Shown: positions 35,951-45,700 of the stretch, piece by piece | How the letters are laid out: each line of letters starts with the position of its first letter | Position numbering within the stretch: the first letter of the stretch is position 1 | NCBI RefSeq assembly: GCF_029504655.1 | Contig: NZ_JAQFIL010000001.1 | Location: 4,841,001 to 4,905,000, forward strand | From: Catalinimonas alkaloidigena | Lineage (GTDB): Bacteria; Bacteroidota; Bacteroidia; Cytophagales; Cyclobacteriaceae | Direction: 5' to 3' | Length of the DNA stretch: 64,000 bases | Notes under the pieces: generated by a model | Seen by the model: the letters and a program-made list of their open reading frames with translations, nothing else | Database searches by the model: none | What the model was told of the DNA's origin: nothing | Position numbers and translations under genes: made by a program

Positions 35951-37303
35951 TCAATGAATACTGTTCAGGTATTGCTCCAACATGGTATAACCCTCAGCTG
36001 TAATCTGGTTTCTGTCATTGGCATCATTGGGATTTAGGTCATTTTTCTTTTCCCAATCATCGGGCATACCATCACGATCAGAATCCTGTGGGGTTGGCTT
36101 ACTTTTTAGCTCAGGCCATCCCTCAACATCCTCCTGGCTCTTAATGATTCTGCCAGTGCGATTCCTAACGTCATTTACAATACGAAGGTCTACCTGATCT
36201 CGTCCTGGCAGACTGGCTCCACCATTTACGAGCACTTGCTCGTAGGCAGATTTTGCATCTTCCTCTTTTACCGGGCCGGTTTCAAAAGGTTCGTTCTGCT
36301 TATAAGCTCGGATTTCTTCAGCTGTCCAATCATCGCGAAACCTGACCAACGCCCACTGGTTCTTTGGGAGTGTATCACTGTAATAATTATCCTCAAAGTA
36401 AGAGCGGTTATGAGGCGATGAACCGGTGTAGTAGGCAATACCCGTTGGCTTGGAACCTTGTCCTGGGATTAGATAGTTGCTCACGTAGTTAAGGCGTGTA
36501 ACACTTTTAGAGTCGTTGTTATAACCTGCATGTCCGCCCCCCCAGTTGTAGATTACATTATTCCTGAAATCTAAAAGTAAACCTTCTGGATCTTCTTCAT
36601 AAGGATTGGAGTCGTAGTTTCCGGGGCGAGGATTACGCCCATGATTATGAGCGTACAGGTTGTGTAAGTAACTGTATCTTGCCCCTCCGGTTCCACGAAT
36701 CAGAGATCCGAAACCGTGCCCGTCAACATTTAATCCTTCAGTAATAAAACACCACTGTACAGTTACATTGGTTAGCGTAGGTTCATCGGTGGAAGAAGAT
36801 AATACTTCATCCAGACTCCAGCTGGCAGAACAATGATCAACAATTATATGCTCCCCCATAGATATATCAATAGCATCCTTACCCTGTTTGGAACCCTCAC
36901 CATGTTTGCCATCACCTAAACGTACTCTTATGTAACGAATAATGACGTGATTCGCCCTTACACGTAGTGTCTCACCTTTTAAGCAGATTCCATCCCCCGG
37001 TGCGGTTTGTCCAGCAATTGTTAGATAAGGGTTAACGATATCCAGTCTTTCCTTAAGCTCAATTGTACCAGATACGCTAAATACAATTGTACGAGGACCT
37101 TTCTGCTCTACTGCCCAGCGTAAGCTCCCCTGGCCGCCATCATTGAGGTTTGTTACATAAAATACCTTTCCTCCTCGCCCACCTTTAGCATACGCTCCAA
37201 ACCCTTCGGCTCCTGGAAAGGCTAGTTGGCTATGTGCAAAATTGGTTACAGACGTGAGAACATAAAGTATGAGAAGTATAGTCTTAGAATTGTTGTTTTT
37301 CAT
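35951..37303 (-). CDS. Secreted pectate lyase (PL1-like), second copy
   Basis: The 450-residue protein is a paralogue of the lyase at 9388. It has a signal peptide (1-25), AFPGAEGFGAYAKGGRGG, VTNLNDGGQGSLRWAV, LTIAGQTAPGDGICLK, VDHCSASWSLDEVLSS and GRNPRPGNYDSNPYEED with the RxPR-like catalytic arginine region. The C-terminus DSDRDGMPDDWE, then YTMLEQYLNSIH, is nearly the same as in the first copy. It heads a three-gene operon with two DUF1593 proteins and is divergent from an AraC regulator, which probably controls it. It would cleave unsubstituted galacturonan. Confidence 0.86.
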   Translation of the reverse strand: MKNNNSKTILLILYVLTSVTNFAHSQLAFPGAEGFGAYAKGGRGGKVFYVTNLNDGGQGSLRWAVEQKGPRTIVFSVSGTIELKERLDIVNPYLTIAGQTAPGDGICLKGETLRVRANHVIIRYIRVRLGDGKHGEGSKQGKDAIDISMGEHIIVDHCSASWSLDEVLSSSTDEPTLTNVTVQWCFITEGLNVDGHGFGSLIRGTGGARYSYLHNLYAHNHGRNPRPGNYDSNPYEEDPEGLLLDFRNNVIYNWGGGHAGYNNDSKSVTRLNYVSNYLIPGQGSKPTGIAYYTGSSPHNRSYFEDNYYSDTLPKNQWALVRFRDDWTAEEIRAYKQNEPFETGPVKEEDAKSAYEQVLVNGGASLPGRDQVDLRIVNDVRNRTGRIIKSQEDVEGWPELKSKPTPQDSDRDGMPDDWEKKNDLNPNDANDRNQITAEGYTMLEQYLNSIH

Positions 37304-37497
37304 ATTTTTTTAGAATTTACCCTTCTACTTAGATCCTCTTATTGTAAAGCTACGCTCTTAAGCCTAACTCTTTTTAAACCTTATCATGTCCTCAGCTCCA
37401 AAGATTTTTTCATATCTATAGTATATATAATTGATCTGAAATCGTAAATTTAACATCGTATATATATCTAAACTACCTGTTATTAAAGCTAAACATA
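37304..37497. promoter_or_regulatory. Divergent promoter region, pectate lyase operon / AraC gene
   Basis: The 194-base gap between divergent genes is very AT-rich and contains two runs of alternating TA (TAGTATATATAATT near 37420 and CGTATATATATCTAA near 37457). It must carry both promoters and the AraC binding sites, but none could be defined from sequence alone. Confidence 0.5.
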
Positions 37498-38343
37498 TTG
37501 AATTCCGATATTTTAAATACTTTTAATGAAAGTCGGCAAGAGTTTGAGCCCTATGGCTTAACATGTGAACTGTGGGCACCTAACCTAATGAGAAAGCCAG
37601 ACCGACATAATGAGATCGAAATCAACTATTTTACTGAAGGGTCCATCACTTATCTCTTTAAAGACCAAAGAATCACTATTCCAGCAAAAAGGCTTACACT
37701 ATTTTGGGGGCTTATCCCTCATCAAATTGTTCACCATGAAGGTAGTTCTCCATATTTTGTTAGCACCATTCCTCTTTCTCAATTTCTAGCGTGGAAGCTT
37801 CCTGCCTCTTTTGTTGATAAGGTTTTAAAGGGAGAACTTTTACTGGAGGCTTCTGATCAACATTCTGGGTATGATGAGTTTTTGTTTAAAAATTGGATAA
37901 AGGATCTTCAAAGTAATCGTTCTGCTGAAGTGGCTTTACTAGAAATGCAGGCCCGATTAAGTAGAATGGCAGATAGTTACCTGGCAAGTAAGCAGCATAA
38001 GCATTCTCCTATTCATATAAATGAAGTAAGTCCGGTTGAAAAAATTGCCAGTTACATAGCTCAAAATTATCACAAACCAATTAAAGTTTCTGATATAGGA
38101 GAGGCCGTTGGGTTTCATCCAGATTATGCCAACGCTATTTTCAAAAAAGCTTTTGGCAGCACATTGAGTGAATACATTACCGAAGAAAGAATTTCTCATG
38201 CACAAAGAAAACTAATAGTAACAGCTACAAGCATTACTGAAGTTGCTTTTGAATGCGGATTTAATTCAATCAGTCGTTTTAATGCTGCTTTTCAAAAGTT
38301 AAACCGCTGTACTCCACGAGACTTTAGAAAAAAATATCAGTGA
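37498..38343 (+). CDS. AraC-family transcriptional regulator
   Basis: The 281-residue regulator has an N-terminal cupin-like sensing domain (about 20-150; NEIEINYFTEGSITYLFKDQ, PHQIVHHEG) and a C-terminal AraC DNA-binding domain with two helix-turn-helix units (about 178-278; IKVSDIGEAVGFHPDYANAI, then ATSITEVAFECGFNSISRF). The end RCTPRDFRKKYQ is typical. The frame opens with TTG 37498; no in-frame ATG exists before residue 31, which would cut the cupin. It is divergent from the pectate lyase operon and most likely controls it in response to a small sugar. Confidence 0.88.
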   Translation: MNSDILNTFNESRQEFEPYGLTCELWAPNLMRKPDRHNEIEINYFTEGSITYLFKDQRITIPAKRLTLFWGLIPHQIVHHEGSSPYFVSTIPLSQFLAWKLPASFVDKVLKGELLLEASDQHSGYDEFLFKNWIKDLQSNRSAEVALLEMQARLSRMADSYLASKQHKHSPIHINEVSPVEKIASYIAQNYHKPIKVSDIGEAVGFHPDYANAIFKKAFGSTLSEYITEERISHAQRKLIVTATSITEVAFECGFNSISRFNAAFQKLNRCTPRDFRKKYQ

Positions 38344-38351
38344 CATGACCC

Positions 38352-38377
38352 GTGTGAAAAAGGGATGTTTTTCACAC
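38352..38377 (+). terminator. Hairpin directly after the AraC gene
   Basis: GTGTGAAAAA (38352-38361) and TTTTTCACAC (38368-38377) form a perfect 10-bp stem with a six-base loop, 9 bases after the stop codon. Its position fits a transcript end, though a C-run rather than a T-run follows. Confidence 0.5.
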
Positions 38378-38583
38378 CCCCTACTCTGCCCTATTTCTGC
38401 TTTTTCTAAAAGTGCTTATACGCTCTTCAAAGCCAATTTTTGCTTTTATCCCCTTGTGAATAACTCGGTTTATAAATCAAAGTATTATAAGCTAGTTATA
38501 AAGCAGGCTTTTCGTACTTTTCAGATCTATTCTATGTATCTTGCCAGGGTAAACAAATAAAAACCTTAAGACCTCAATTTTAT

Positions 38584-39073
38584 ATGCTTATTGGATATAC
38601 TCGTGTCTCCACCGTGGATCAGAACCTGAACCTGCAAAAAGATGCTTTACAAAAAGCAGGGTGCGAACGCATCTTTGAAGATACCATCTAAGGAGCCCGA
38701 GCTGAAAGGCATCTCTTTTAAGAGTTTGCAGAAATCTAGTGATACTATGGGGTCGTCCAGACTACTTCCGGAGGGAAGCTCATCTTTCAGGGGACGCCTA
38801 GTCCATGTTCGGAGCCCTTACAGAATTTGAGCGTAGTCCTCCAGACCGGACCTGATCCGGGAAAGAACTCAAGCTGGCTTATTGTCTGCAAGAGCTCGGG
38901 GTAGAATGGGTGGCCGCCCTCCTGCCCTGGATAAAAACAAACAGAAGTTATTGATCAAGCTCTATCATGATAAGGATCACAGCATTGCTGAGATCCTGGA
39001 GACGTTCCATATCTCCAAGTCTACCCTTTACAAGATCGTTCGTGAAAACCCACCTGAAAAGAAAGTTTCATGA
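38584..39073 (+). pseudogene. Serine recombinase (resolvase/invertase family), decayed
   Basis: Starting at ATG 38584 the frame reads MLIGYTRVSTVDQNLNLQKD, ALQKAGCERIFEDTI and then a stop; the YxRVSTxDQ motif with the catalytic serine is clear. Fragments in other frames follow: TTSGGKLIF near 38762, an ALTEF-like stretch near 38815, then LSARARGRMGGRPPALDKN and the C-terminal helix-turn-helix DHSIAEILETFHISKSTLYK ending at 39073. Roughly 40 codons of the catalytic domain are missing and several frames are used. The gene is dead. Its partner WGR gene follows with an ATGA overlap. Confidence 0.85.
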
Positions 39074-39333
39074 TAATAGCCTACCTGGAACGAGACAATG
39101 ACGAGAAGAACATGCATCGCTTATATCGTCTCTCCCTCTCTCCTACTCTTTTTGGTGAGTACGCATCAATAAGGGAATGGGGCAGATGCTCTTCTAAGCC
39201 TACCATTGGAAAAAGAGGGCAGGTAAGGAAGATTGATTTTTAGAAGCTGAATTACAACAGCTTCTTAGGTTCTTATTTCCGTGCACTTAGTCTGAAAAAA
39301 CTGACGGTCACAGGATATGCTAAAATCAGCTAA
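39070..39333 (+). pseudogene. WGR-domain protein, frameshifted
   Basis: The frame from ATG 39070 reads NMHRLYRLSLSPTLFGEYAS, then IREWGRCSSKP, the W-G-R signature, and GQVRKIDF before a TAG at 39241. The rest of the domain continues in another frame (GSYFRALSLKKLTVTGYAKI) to a stop at 39331-39333. WGR proteins of this short kind often sit directly after resolvase genes in Bacteroidota. It overlaps the recombinase stop by four bases (ATGA). It lies outside usual gene lengths and is broken. Confidence 0.7.
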
Positions 39334-39334
39334 A

Positions 39335-39364
39335 GGTGTGATGTTTCGAAAGATTCATCACACC
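39335..39364. terminator. Hairpin between convergent WGR remnant and rraA-like gene
   Basis: GGTGTGATG (39335-39343) and CATCACACC (39356-39364) form a perfect 9-bp stem with a 12-base loop. It begins right after the WGR stop and ends 15 bases before the end of the convergent gene, so it may serve both directions. There is no T-run. Confidence 0.5.
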
Positions 39365-39379
39365 AATAACATGAGCTTG

Positions 39380-40321
39380 CTAATGATCATGCTCTCTTTT
39401 AGATAAATATGCATCTACATCCTTACTTGTAATAGCTGTTTTTCCTGGATATTGATCAACCCAAGCCCTAAAGTCATCTTTAATTTTTTCTGACCAGTCT
39501 CCATGTATCTCTCCGGTTAAGTATTTATTCTCTTGCAATCTTACCCTCTCAAACTCATCGCGCAAAGCTGTCATTTCAGATGAGGTGACCAGATCTACTA
39601 CCAGGTGTGCAGGAATAAATACTGTTCCGTATTTATTTGCCAGTACCACATCGCCGGGAAAAACTGTTACTGATCCTATTCTAATGGGTGCGTTTATCGA
39701 GGTGGGTGTCATATCTTTTATAGCGGAAGGGTGCTGCCCTTTTACCCAGCCGTTGAATCCTTTTGTATCGGTGAGTTCTTCCATATCCCTGACTGAGCCG
39801 TAGAATATTACCCCTTTGCCTGTTTTACCATATATAGCGTTACCCAGACTTGAACCTATCAAGGTGCCATCTTTCACTTTGCCATACCCATCAGCAACAT
39901 ACACGTCGCCTTCTGACAGCACATCGATGGGCCAGGTATTGATTCCCCCTTTCTGGGAACGTCCCTCATCCTTACCCTGAGCTCTTACCAGACTATCTAA
40001 ATCTGGTCTTGTAGGCATAAATTGAGCGGTTACTACACGGCCAGTCATGACCTGATCAGGCTGTATGATTATCCAATCTCCCTCAACCTGATTTTTATAC
40101 CCTTTTCTTTGGAGGTACCCCCATGCTTGTTCAAGAGTGACATTTTGTAAACGTTCCAGGATTTCGTCAGAAACATTTGGACGTCCATCCGCTAGCCTTT
40201 CTCCTTTCCAGTGCGATGTTAATGCTTTAACATACTCAGGAGAAGAACCAATTTGCTGTGCTTGTACACAATAGCTTGTAATTAAAATGATGAAGATTAA
40301 AGGCAGGACTGTGTTTTTCAT
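39380..40321 (-). CDS. Secreted RraA-like / HMG-aldolase-family protein
   Basis: The 313-residue protein carries a signal peptide (MKNTVLPLIFIILITSYCVQ, then AQQ) in front of an RraA/4-hydroxy-4-methyl-2-oxoglutarate aldolase fold. Family text is DVYVADGYGKVKDGTLIGSS, LGNAIYGKTGKGVIFYGSVR and DMEEL; the Arg-Asp of GSVRDMEEL is the substrate/metal site of aldolase members. RraA homologues are normally cytoplasmic, so export is notable. It is the last gene of PUL 2 and probably handles a sugar-acid fragment in the periplasm (inference). The C-terminal 50 residues (LTGEIHGDWSEKIKDDFRAW) are extra to the core fold. Confidence 0.82.
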   Translation of the reverse strand: MKNTVLPLIFIILITSYCVQAQQIGSSPEYVKALTSHWKGERLADGRPNVSDEILERLQNVTLEQAWGYLQRKGYKNQVEGDWIIIQPDQVMTGRVVTAQFMPTRPDLDSLVRAQGKDEGRSQKGGINTWPIDVLSEGDVYVADGYGKVKDGTLIGSSLGNAIYGKTGKGVIFYGSVRDMEELTDTKGFNGWVKGQHPSAIKDMTPTSINAPIRIGSVTVFPGDVVLANKYGTVFIPAHLVVDLVTSSEMTALRDEFERVRLQENKYLTGEIHGDWSEKIKDDFRAWVDQYPGKTAITSKDVDAYLSKREHDH

Positions 40322-40402
40322 GGTTTCAGGTTTTGTATTAGTTTAATAGTATGACTCATTCTTATCCCATTGAAACCAAAATGATTTCAATAAAATAAAT
40401 GC

Positions 40403-41016
40403 TTAACTACTTGATCTAATTTTAATGATTATCTTCTTTACTACATCATATCCGTCCACTTTGATACCAGCTCGATGAACGTCTTCTCAGAAAATATAAA
40501 GAAGGTTTCAGGTTCTGGCAAGTAGCATTGGCCTTCTGTATCATAAATGATACATACTTTTTACTATCATAAGGCTCAATCATACTAGCTGATGAAACTG
40601 GAAAGATTCCCATTTTTACTTTTCCCCTTATGGTATATTGTAAATCATTAAAATTTTTATGCGCCTCCCATTTGATACTATCAATATCTAGAGCAAATGT
40701 TTCACTCACAGAGGCAAATATGTTACCCTCTTCTATGACATATCGTCCTGGAGCTAATAACACTAGATTATTACTTTTAAGGAAACTAAAGGCGTTGTCC
40801 CACCATTCTTTATTGGTTTGATACTGCTTTACAAATTCATCTTGGTTTATAGAGGAATGAGGAATAAATTGTAAACCATTCCCTACTAACATACCAAAGT
40901 TCAACTCCTTCTTTATTCCGATTATTCTGATTTATTTGAGCACAAACTCCTTTTTTAACCAGAAAAACAAGAGTAACAATTAAGCTGATATTCTGTTTAT
41001 TGAATTGATTTGACAT
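40403..41016 (-). pseudogene. Secreted YhcH/YjgK/YiaL-family protein, multiple frameshifts
   Basis: From ATG 41016 the first frame gives a signal peptide (NISLIVTLVFLVKKGVCAQ) and YVSREW. The second frame continues NGLQFIPHSSINQDEF, NKEWWDNAFSFLKSNNLVLL, WEAHKNFNDLQYTIRGKVKM and VSSASMIEPYDSKKYVSF. The third reads EGQCYLPEPETFFIF and a further frame EDVHRAGIKVDGYDVVKKII before the stop at 40403. Breaks lie near 40870, 40545 and 40490. Members of this family act on sugar acids or as sugar anomerases. The His-containing motifs (WEAH, EDVHRAG) are preserved in the pieces, so decay looks recent. Confidence 0.8.
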
Positions 41017-41060
41017 ATCCTATACATTCTTAAGTATTAAAAAATTAGATACCTTACTAC

Positions 41061-42689
41061 CTAGTATCCTGGATTCTGTTGAAACTCTTCTCTGTTTGTT
41101 AATCTATCAATCATATTACTAGGGATAGGCCGTAATAGGTGTTTTTCAGTTATATTAGCACGCCCAGTTGGATTATACATCTTAACTCTTTCTAAGAGCA
41201 TACCTGTGCGTTTCAAATCTGCCCAACGTAATCTTTCCCCACCTAATTCTAATGCTCTTTCATTTAAAATGAAATCAAGGGTTAGATTACTTTCACTGAT
41301 CTTCATATTTTCTTCCATTCCTGGCCATGCGGCACGCAGACGCACCTCATTTATTAACCCTACTCCCTCTGAAAGCTTACCCTGCTTCATTACAGCTTCA
41401 GCCGCAATAAGATACATTTCAGCTAAACGCAACTCAATCACATTCTTGGTTCCAACTCCGCTATTGATAGCGGGACGCAATGGATCTTTATACTTCCGCA
41501 TCTGTGGAAAAAGCTCAAGAGATCCAATTGTATTTTCTCCGTCATACAAATCATTGATATCAAAAATGCCATATTCATTTTTCTTAGCTTCTTTTACTTC
41601 TTCCGGAACTTCATAAGGCACATAGATGAAGGCGGTATCACCAATTTGCATTTCAGGAAGTAGCGTATTTTCATTATTGGCATACCAAACTTCTTTCCAG
41701 GATTTATCATATCTTGAGTCTCTCCAACGATTGGACTGTAACAGGTCAAGGTAAAAACGAGAAGCTAAAAAACGAGGCCAGGGACGATCATTTTCTAAGG
41801 CTCGTTTCATACCTGGCTGCAGATCATATCGTGGAGTAAAGAACAAAAAGTAAGAATTTCCCAGTCCATTCAACCTCTCGTCTTGAGAGAACTGAATTGA
41901 CCAAATTACTTCAGAATTTTCTCTGTTGGCAACATCCCAAAGATCAGCATAGTCATTGAGTAATGAGAAATTATAATCGTTAATTACTTTTTTCGCATAA
42001 GTAGCTGCCATCTCATTTTGTTCACGGGTAAGATAAACCCTTGCAAGTAAAGCCTGTGCAGCTGGTTTTGTGGCACGACCGAAATCTGACTGCTCAGTTG
42101 GAAGAAACTGTTCAGCAAAAAGTAGATCTTCAATTATTTGTTCATACACTTCATCTTCACTAGCCCGAGTTGCTGTTGTTTCTACTTCTGTAACTTCTTC
42201 TACTTTCAGGGGGACACCTCCAAAATGCATCACAAGAATATGATAATACCAAGCTCGTAAAAAATAGGCCTCAGCAACTTTACTGTTAACTTCATCCTCA
42301 GTCATACCATTTACTTCGCTTGAGCGGGAAATAGCTGTATTGCATACTGCTATTCCCTGATAAAAATTGGACCACAGTTCCCATAGTACCGGATTAGCTG
42401 GTTCTATTGCAGAATTATAGGCGTTGAACTCGATGAATGATGCATCCGATCCGTTTGTCCAAAGATCTGTTCCAAAAAACACTAATGGAGCATAGTTATT
42501 TCCCCCAGCAAACAAAGAACGAGAGAAAGTATAGGTTGTGTTTACTAATCCTTTGTATCCATCAGCAGTTTTATAATAAGTGCTTACTGGAGGTGAAACT
42601 ATTTGTTCTTCTTCAAGTAAATCAGAGCAACTTTGAAGTAAAGAAGAACCTATTACTATAAGTAGAATTGAAAATATTATCGTTTTCAT
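41061..42689 (-). CDS. SusD/RagB-family lipoprotein, PUL 2
   Basis: The 542-residue protein has a lipoprotein signal with lipobox LLQSC, then the SusD/RagB fold: VSPPVSTYYKTADGYKGLVN, AYFLRAWYYHILVMHFGGVP, LLARVYLTREQNEMAATYAK and near the end LRLAEMYLIAAEAVMKQGKL and LNERALELGGERLRWADLKR. The typical closing NPGY is present. It pairs with the SusC encoded 17 bases upstream and binds imported oligosaccharide at the cell surface. Confidence 0.93.
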   Translation of the reverse strand: MKTIIFSILLIVIGSSLLQSCSDLLEEEQIVSPPVSTYYKTADGYKGLVNTTYTFSRSLFAGGNNYAPLVFFGTDLWTNGSDASFIEFNAYNSAIEPANPVLWELWSNFYQGIAVCNTAISRSSEVNGMTEDEVNSKVAEAYFLRAWYYHILVMHFGGVPLKVEEVTEVETTATRASEDEVYEQIIEDLLFAEQFLPTEQSDFGRATKPAAQALLARVYLTREQNEMAATYAKKVINDYNFSLLNDYADLWDVANRENSEVIWSIQFSQDERLNGLGNSYFLFFTPRYDLQPGMKRALENDRPWPRFLASRFYLDLLQSNRWRDSRYDKSWKEVWYANNENTLLPEMQIGDTAFIYVPYEVPEEVKEAKKNEYGIFDINDLYDGENTIGSLELFPQMRKYKDPLRPAINSGVGTKNVIELRLAEMYLIAAEAVMKQGKLSEGVGLINEVRLRAAWPGMEENMKISESNLTLDFILNERALELGGERLRWADLKRTGMLLERVKMYNPTGRANITEKHLLRPIPSNMIDRLTNREEFQQNPGY

Positions 42690-42706
42690 ATTGTTAAGTG
42701 TAAAAA

Positions 42707-45700
42707 TTAGAAGGAAAGATTAACGCCAACAATAAATGTTCTTATGGCTGGATAAGGTGTGATGTCTTCTGAAAAATCAGGCTTCATATTAAATTCCCGT
42801 AGTTCTGATTTAGTCCAATACAGGAGATTATCTCCCAATAAATAGATCCTTGCATTGGAAATAGGTAAGATATTCAATAAGCCTTCAGGAAGGGTATAAC
42901 CAAGCGATAGTTGTCGGAGACTTATAATACTAGCATCCCGATATGTTAATGTGTTTCCATTCAATCCAGAGCCTTCATACAATTGATTTGGTCTTGGATA
43001 GTCATTGGTTGGATTAGTTGGCGTCCAATAATCGAACACCATCTTGTTATATCTTTTTTTAGCGAATGGTGCAAATGAACTTACCGAAGTCATCCCTCCC
43101 CACCTCATATAGGTATTGATAGAAACATCCCAGTTTTTATAGGAAAATCTATTAACCAGATTTGCGATAAAATCAGGTTCACGGCTTCCCAGGACTAATC
43201 GATCATTATCAGTAATTGAGCCATCTTCATCAAAATCTATCACTTTTATCTGACCTGGCTCACGACCATAAGACTTTGCTTCGGCTACTTCATTTAGTTG
43301 CCAAATACCTACTTTCTGGAAATCGTAATAGACATTTATTGGCTGACCTATAAACCATCTATTACCAATATCATCTTCTTTGCCATTATATAGCTCTTCT
43401 ATTCTTGTGCGATTTCTGAAAAAAGTAAAATCACTGCTCCAAGTAAAACTTGGAATATTGAGATTTACAGTACTTAAGCTTAACTCAAAGCCTTTATTAT
43501 TTGTGCTACCAACATTTTGCAAAACTTGATTGTAGCCAGAAGTAATTGGAAGGTTTCTAAACATCAATAAATCATAGGTATTAGTATTATATATATCCAG
43601 ATTACCCTGAATTCTTCCTTCTAAAAATTCTACATCTACTCCCAAATTGTAAACTTCTGTTGACTCCCACCTTAAATCTTGATTTGATAGTTCTGTAGGC
43701 CTATATCCAAACCCTGGAGACTCATTCCAAGAATAGGCATCAATCGTCAATTTGCCTTGTGTTTGATATGGGTTTATAGCTTGATTACCAGTTATACCAT
43801 AACTTAATCGTAGCTTAAGTCCTGACAGCCAATCTTTAGTACCTTGCATAAATTCTTCTTCAGTTACATTATAGGCTACGGCCACTGATGGAAAATATCC
43901 CCATTTGTGGTTAGATGAAAATTGTGAAGCCCCATCAGCTCGCATGGATATGGTTAACATGTATTTGTTATCATATCCATAGAATAAACGTCCTGCATAT
44001 GATATAAGGGCTGTTTCTTCCAGATTTGAGCCTACTGCATTAATATTACTTGCACTTCCAAGATTATAAGCACGGGAAGGCTCGTAGGGCAAATCACTTA
44101 CTCCAACTAAACTGTTATCAATCGAGGAAACTTGGATTCCATGTACACCAGTTACAGTTACATGATGCTTTTCACTATAATTTTTATCATAGGTAATAAT
44201 ACTTTCGTACATTTTTAAGTTGTCAATCATGTTATCTATTTGAGCTGTAGGCGTCCCTAGATTTCTTATCAGTGAATAATATCCAGCAGATTCTTTCGTG
44301 TTACCAAAGGTGAGATTAGTACCTAGGTTAAGTCGATAAGTCAAACCAGGAATAATTTCTACTTGAGCAAAGGTATTAACAAATGCACCCCACCTTTTAT
44401 TATCCCATCTGTATGAGTCCCAGATATAGTCAGCTAATGGATTTAGTACCAACCCATCTGTTGTAGCTGTAAATCGTGGAGAGCCATCATCTTCATAAAG
44501 TTTACCCAGTGGGCTCGACTGAAAAGTCTGGTTTAGGGCTCCATTTGTCTTGCGCTGATTCAAAGTATAGTTAAGTAGAATAGAGGCTCCAGCGGTTATT
44601 TTAGAAGAAAGTGTAAAATCAAGATTAGATCTTAAGTTGAAGCGGCTAAAAGTTTCACCTGGTATGATTCCTTCCTCATTGAAATAACTACCAGAAAAAT
44701 TATACTTAACTGCTTCAGAACCACCTATCACACTTAATTGGTGCTTTTGCTGATGGCCACTTTGGAAAAGCAGATCCTGATAATCCAATCCTGCTCCACC
44801 TTTTTTGATTGCTTCCATCTCAATTGCATCAAATATTCTTTCATCATCTTCAAGTGAGGTTTCTGATTCCGGATAGCCTCCCATAGCTCTATAAGCTTCC
44901 CTACCTATTTCTGCATATTGCTCTCCATTGGCAAAAGGTAACCTTCCATACCTTAGTTGTGGTCCAGCAAAACTCTCTATCCTGAATTTAGGAGAACCTG
45001 AAGTTCCACGCTTGGTAGTGATAATAATAACACCATTAGCTCCACGAGCTCCATAAATAGCCGTAGAAGAAGCATCTTTTAAAACATTGACGTTTTTTAT
45101 GTCATAAGGGTTGATATCATTCAATGTACCATAATAAGGTGAGCCATCTAAAATTATTAAGGGATCATTAGAAGCTGTAAATGAACGTTGGCCGCGAAGC
45201 AAAATTTTATTTTCTGCGCCAGGACCTGCACCCGAAGAAACAATATCCAAACCAGGAATACGTCCTGCCAATCCAGTACTGATATTTGCCATAGGTATAT
45301 CCGATATGTCTTCTGCTGAAATTGAAGCTACTGAACCTGTCACATCTGACCTTTTCTGCGTTCCATAACCTACAACTACTACTTCCTCCAAACTTTGCAC
45401 ATCCTCAGCCATTGCTAAGTCAATTACTCCCCTTCCATTCACTGCAACTTCTTGGGTAAGATATCCAATAGATGAAAAAATCAAAATATCGTTTTCATTA
45501 GCTACGGTAATGTTATACTGGCCTTCAACGTCAGTAACTGTCCCAACCAACGAATTTTTTACAAGAACATTAACCCCTGGTAATGCTTCTCCACTCTCTA
45601 TATCCGTTACTTTTCCTGAAACAGTGATATCCATTGTTTTTACAATTGTAACACTCTTATGAGAAAAGGATTTTGCTAGGGAGAATGACTGAGATGAAGC

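Noticed and set aside
37304..37497. Short repeats of alternating TA as a specific regulatory repeat
   Set aside because: Low-complexity AT-rich promoter DNA; no defined repeat unit.
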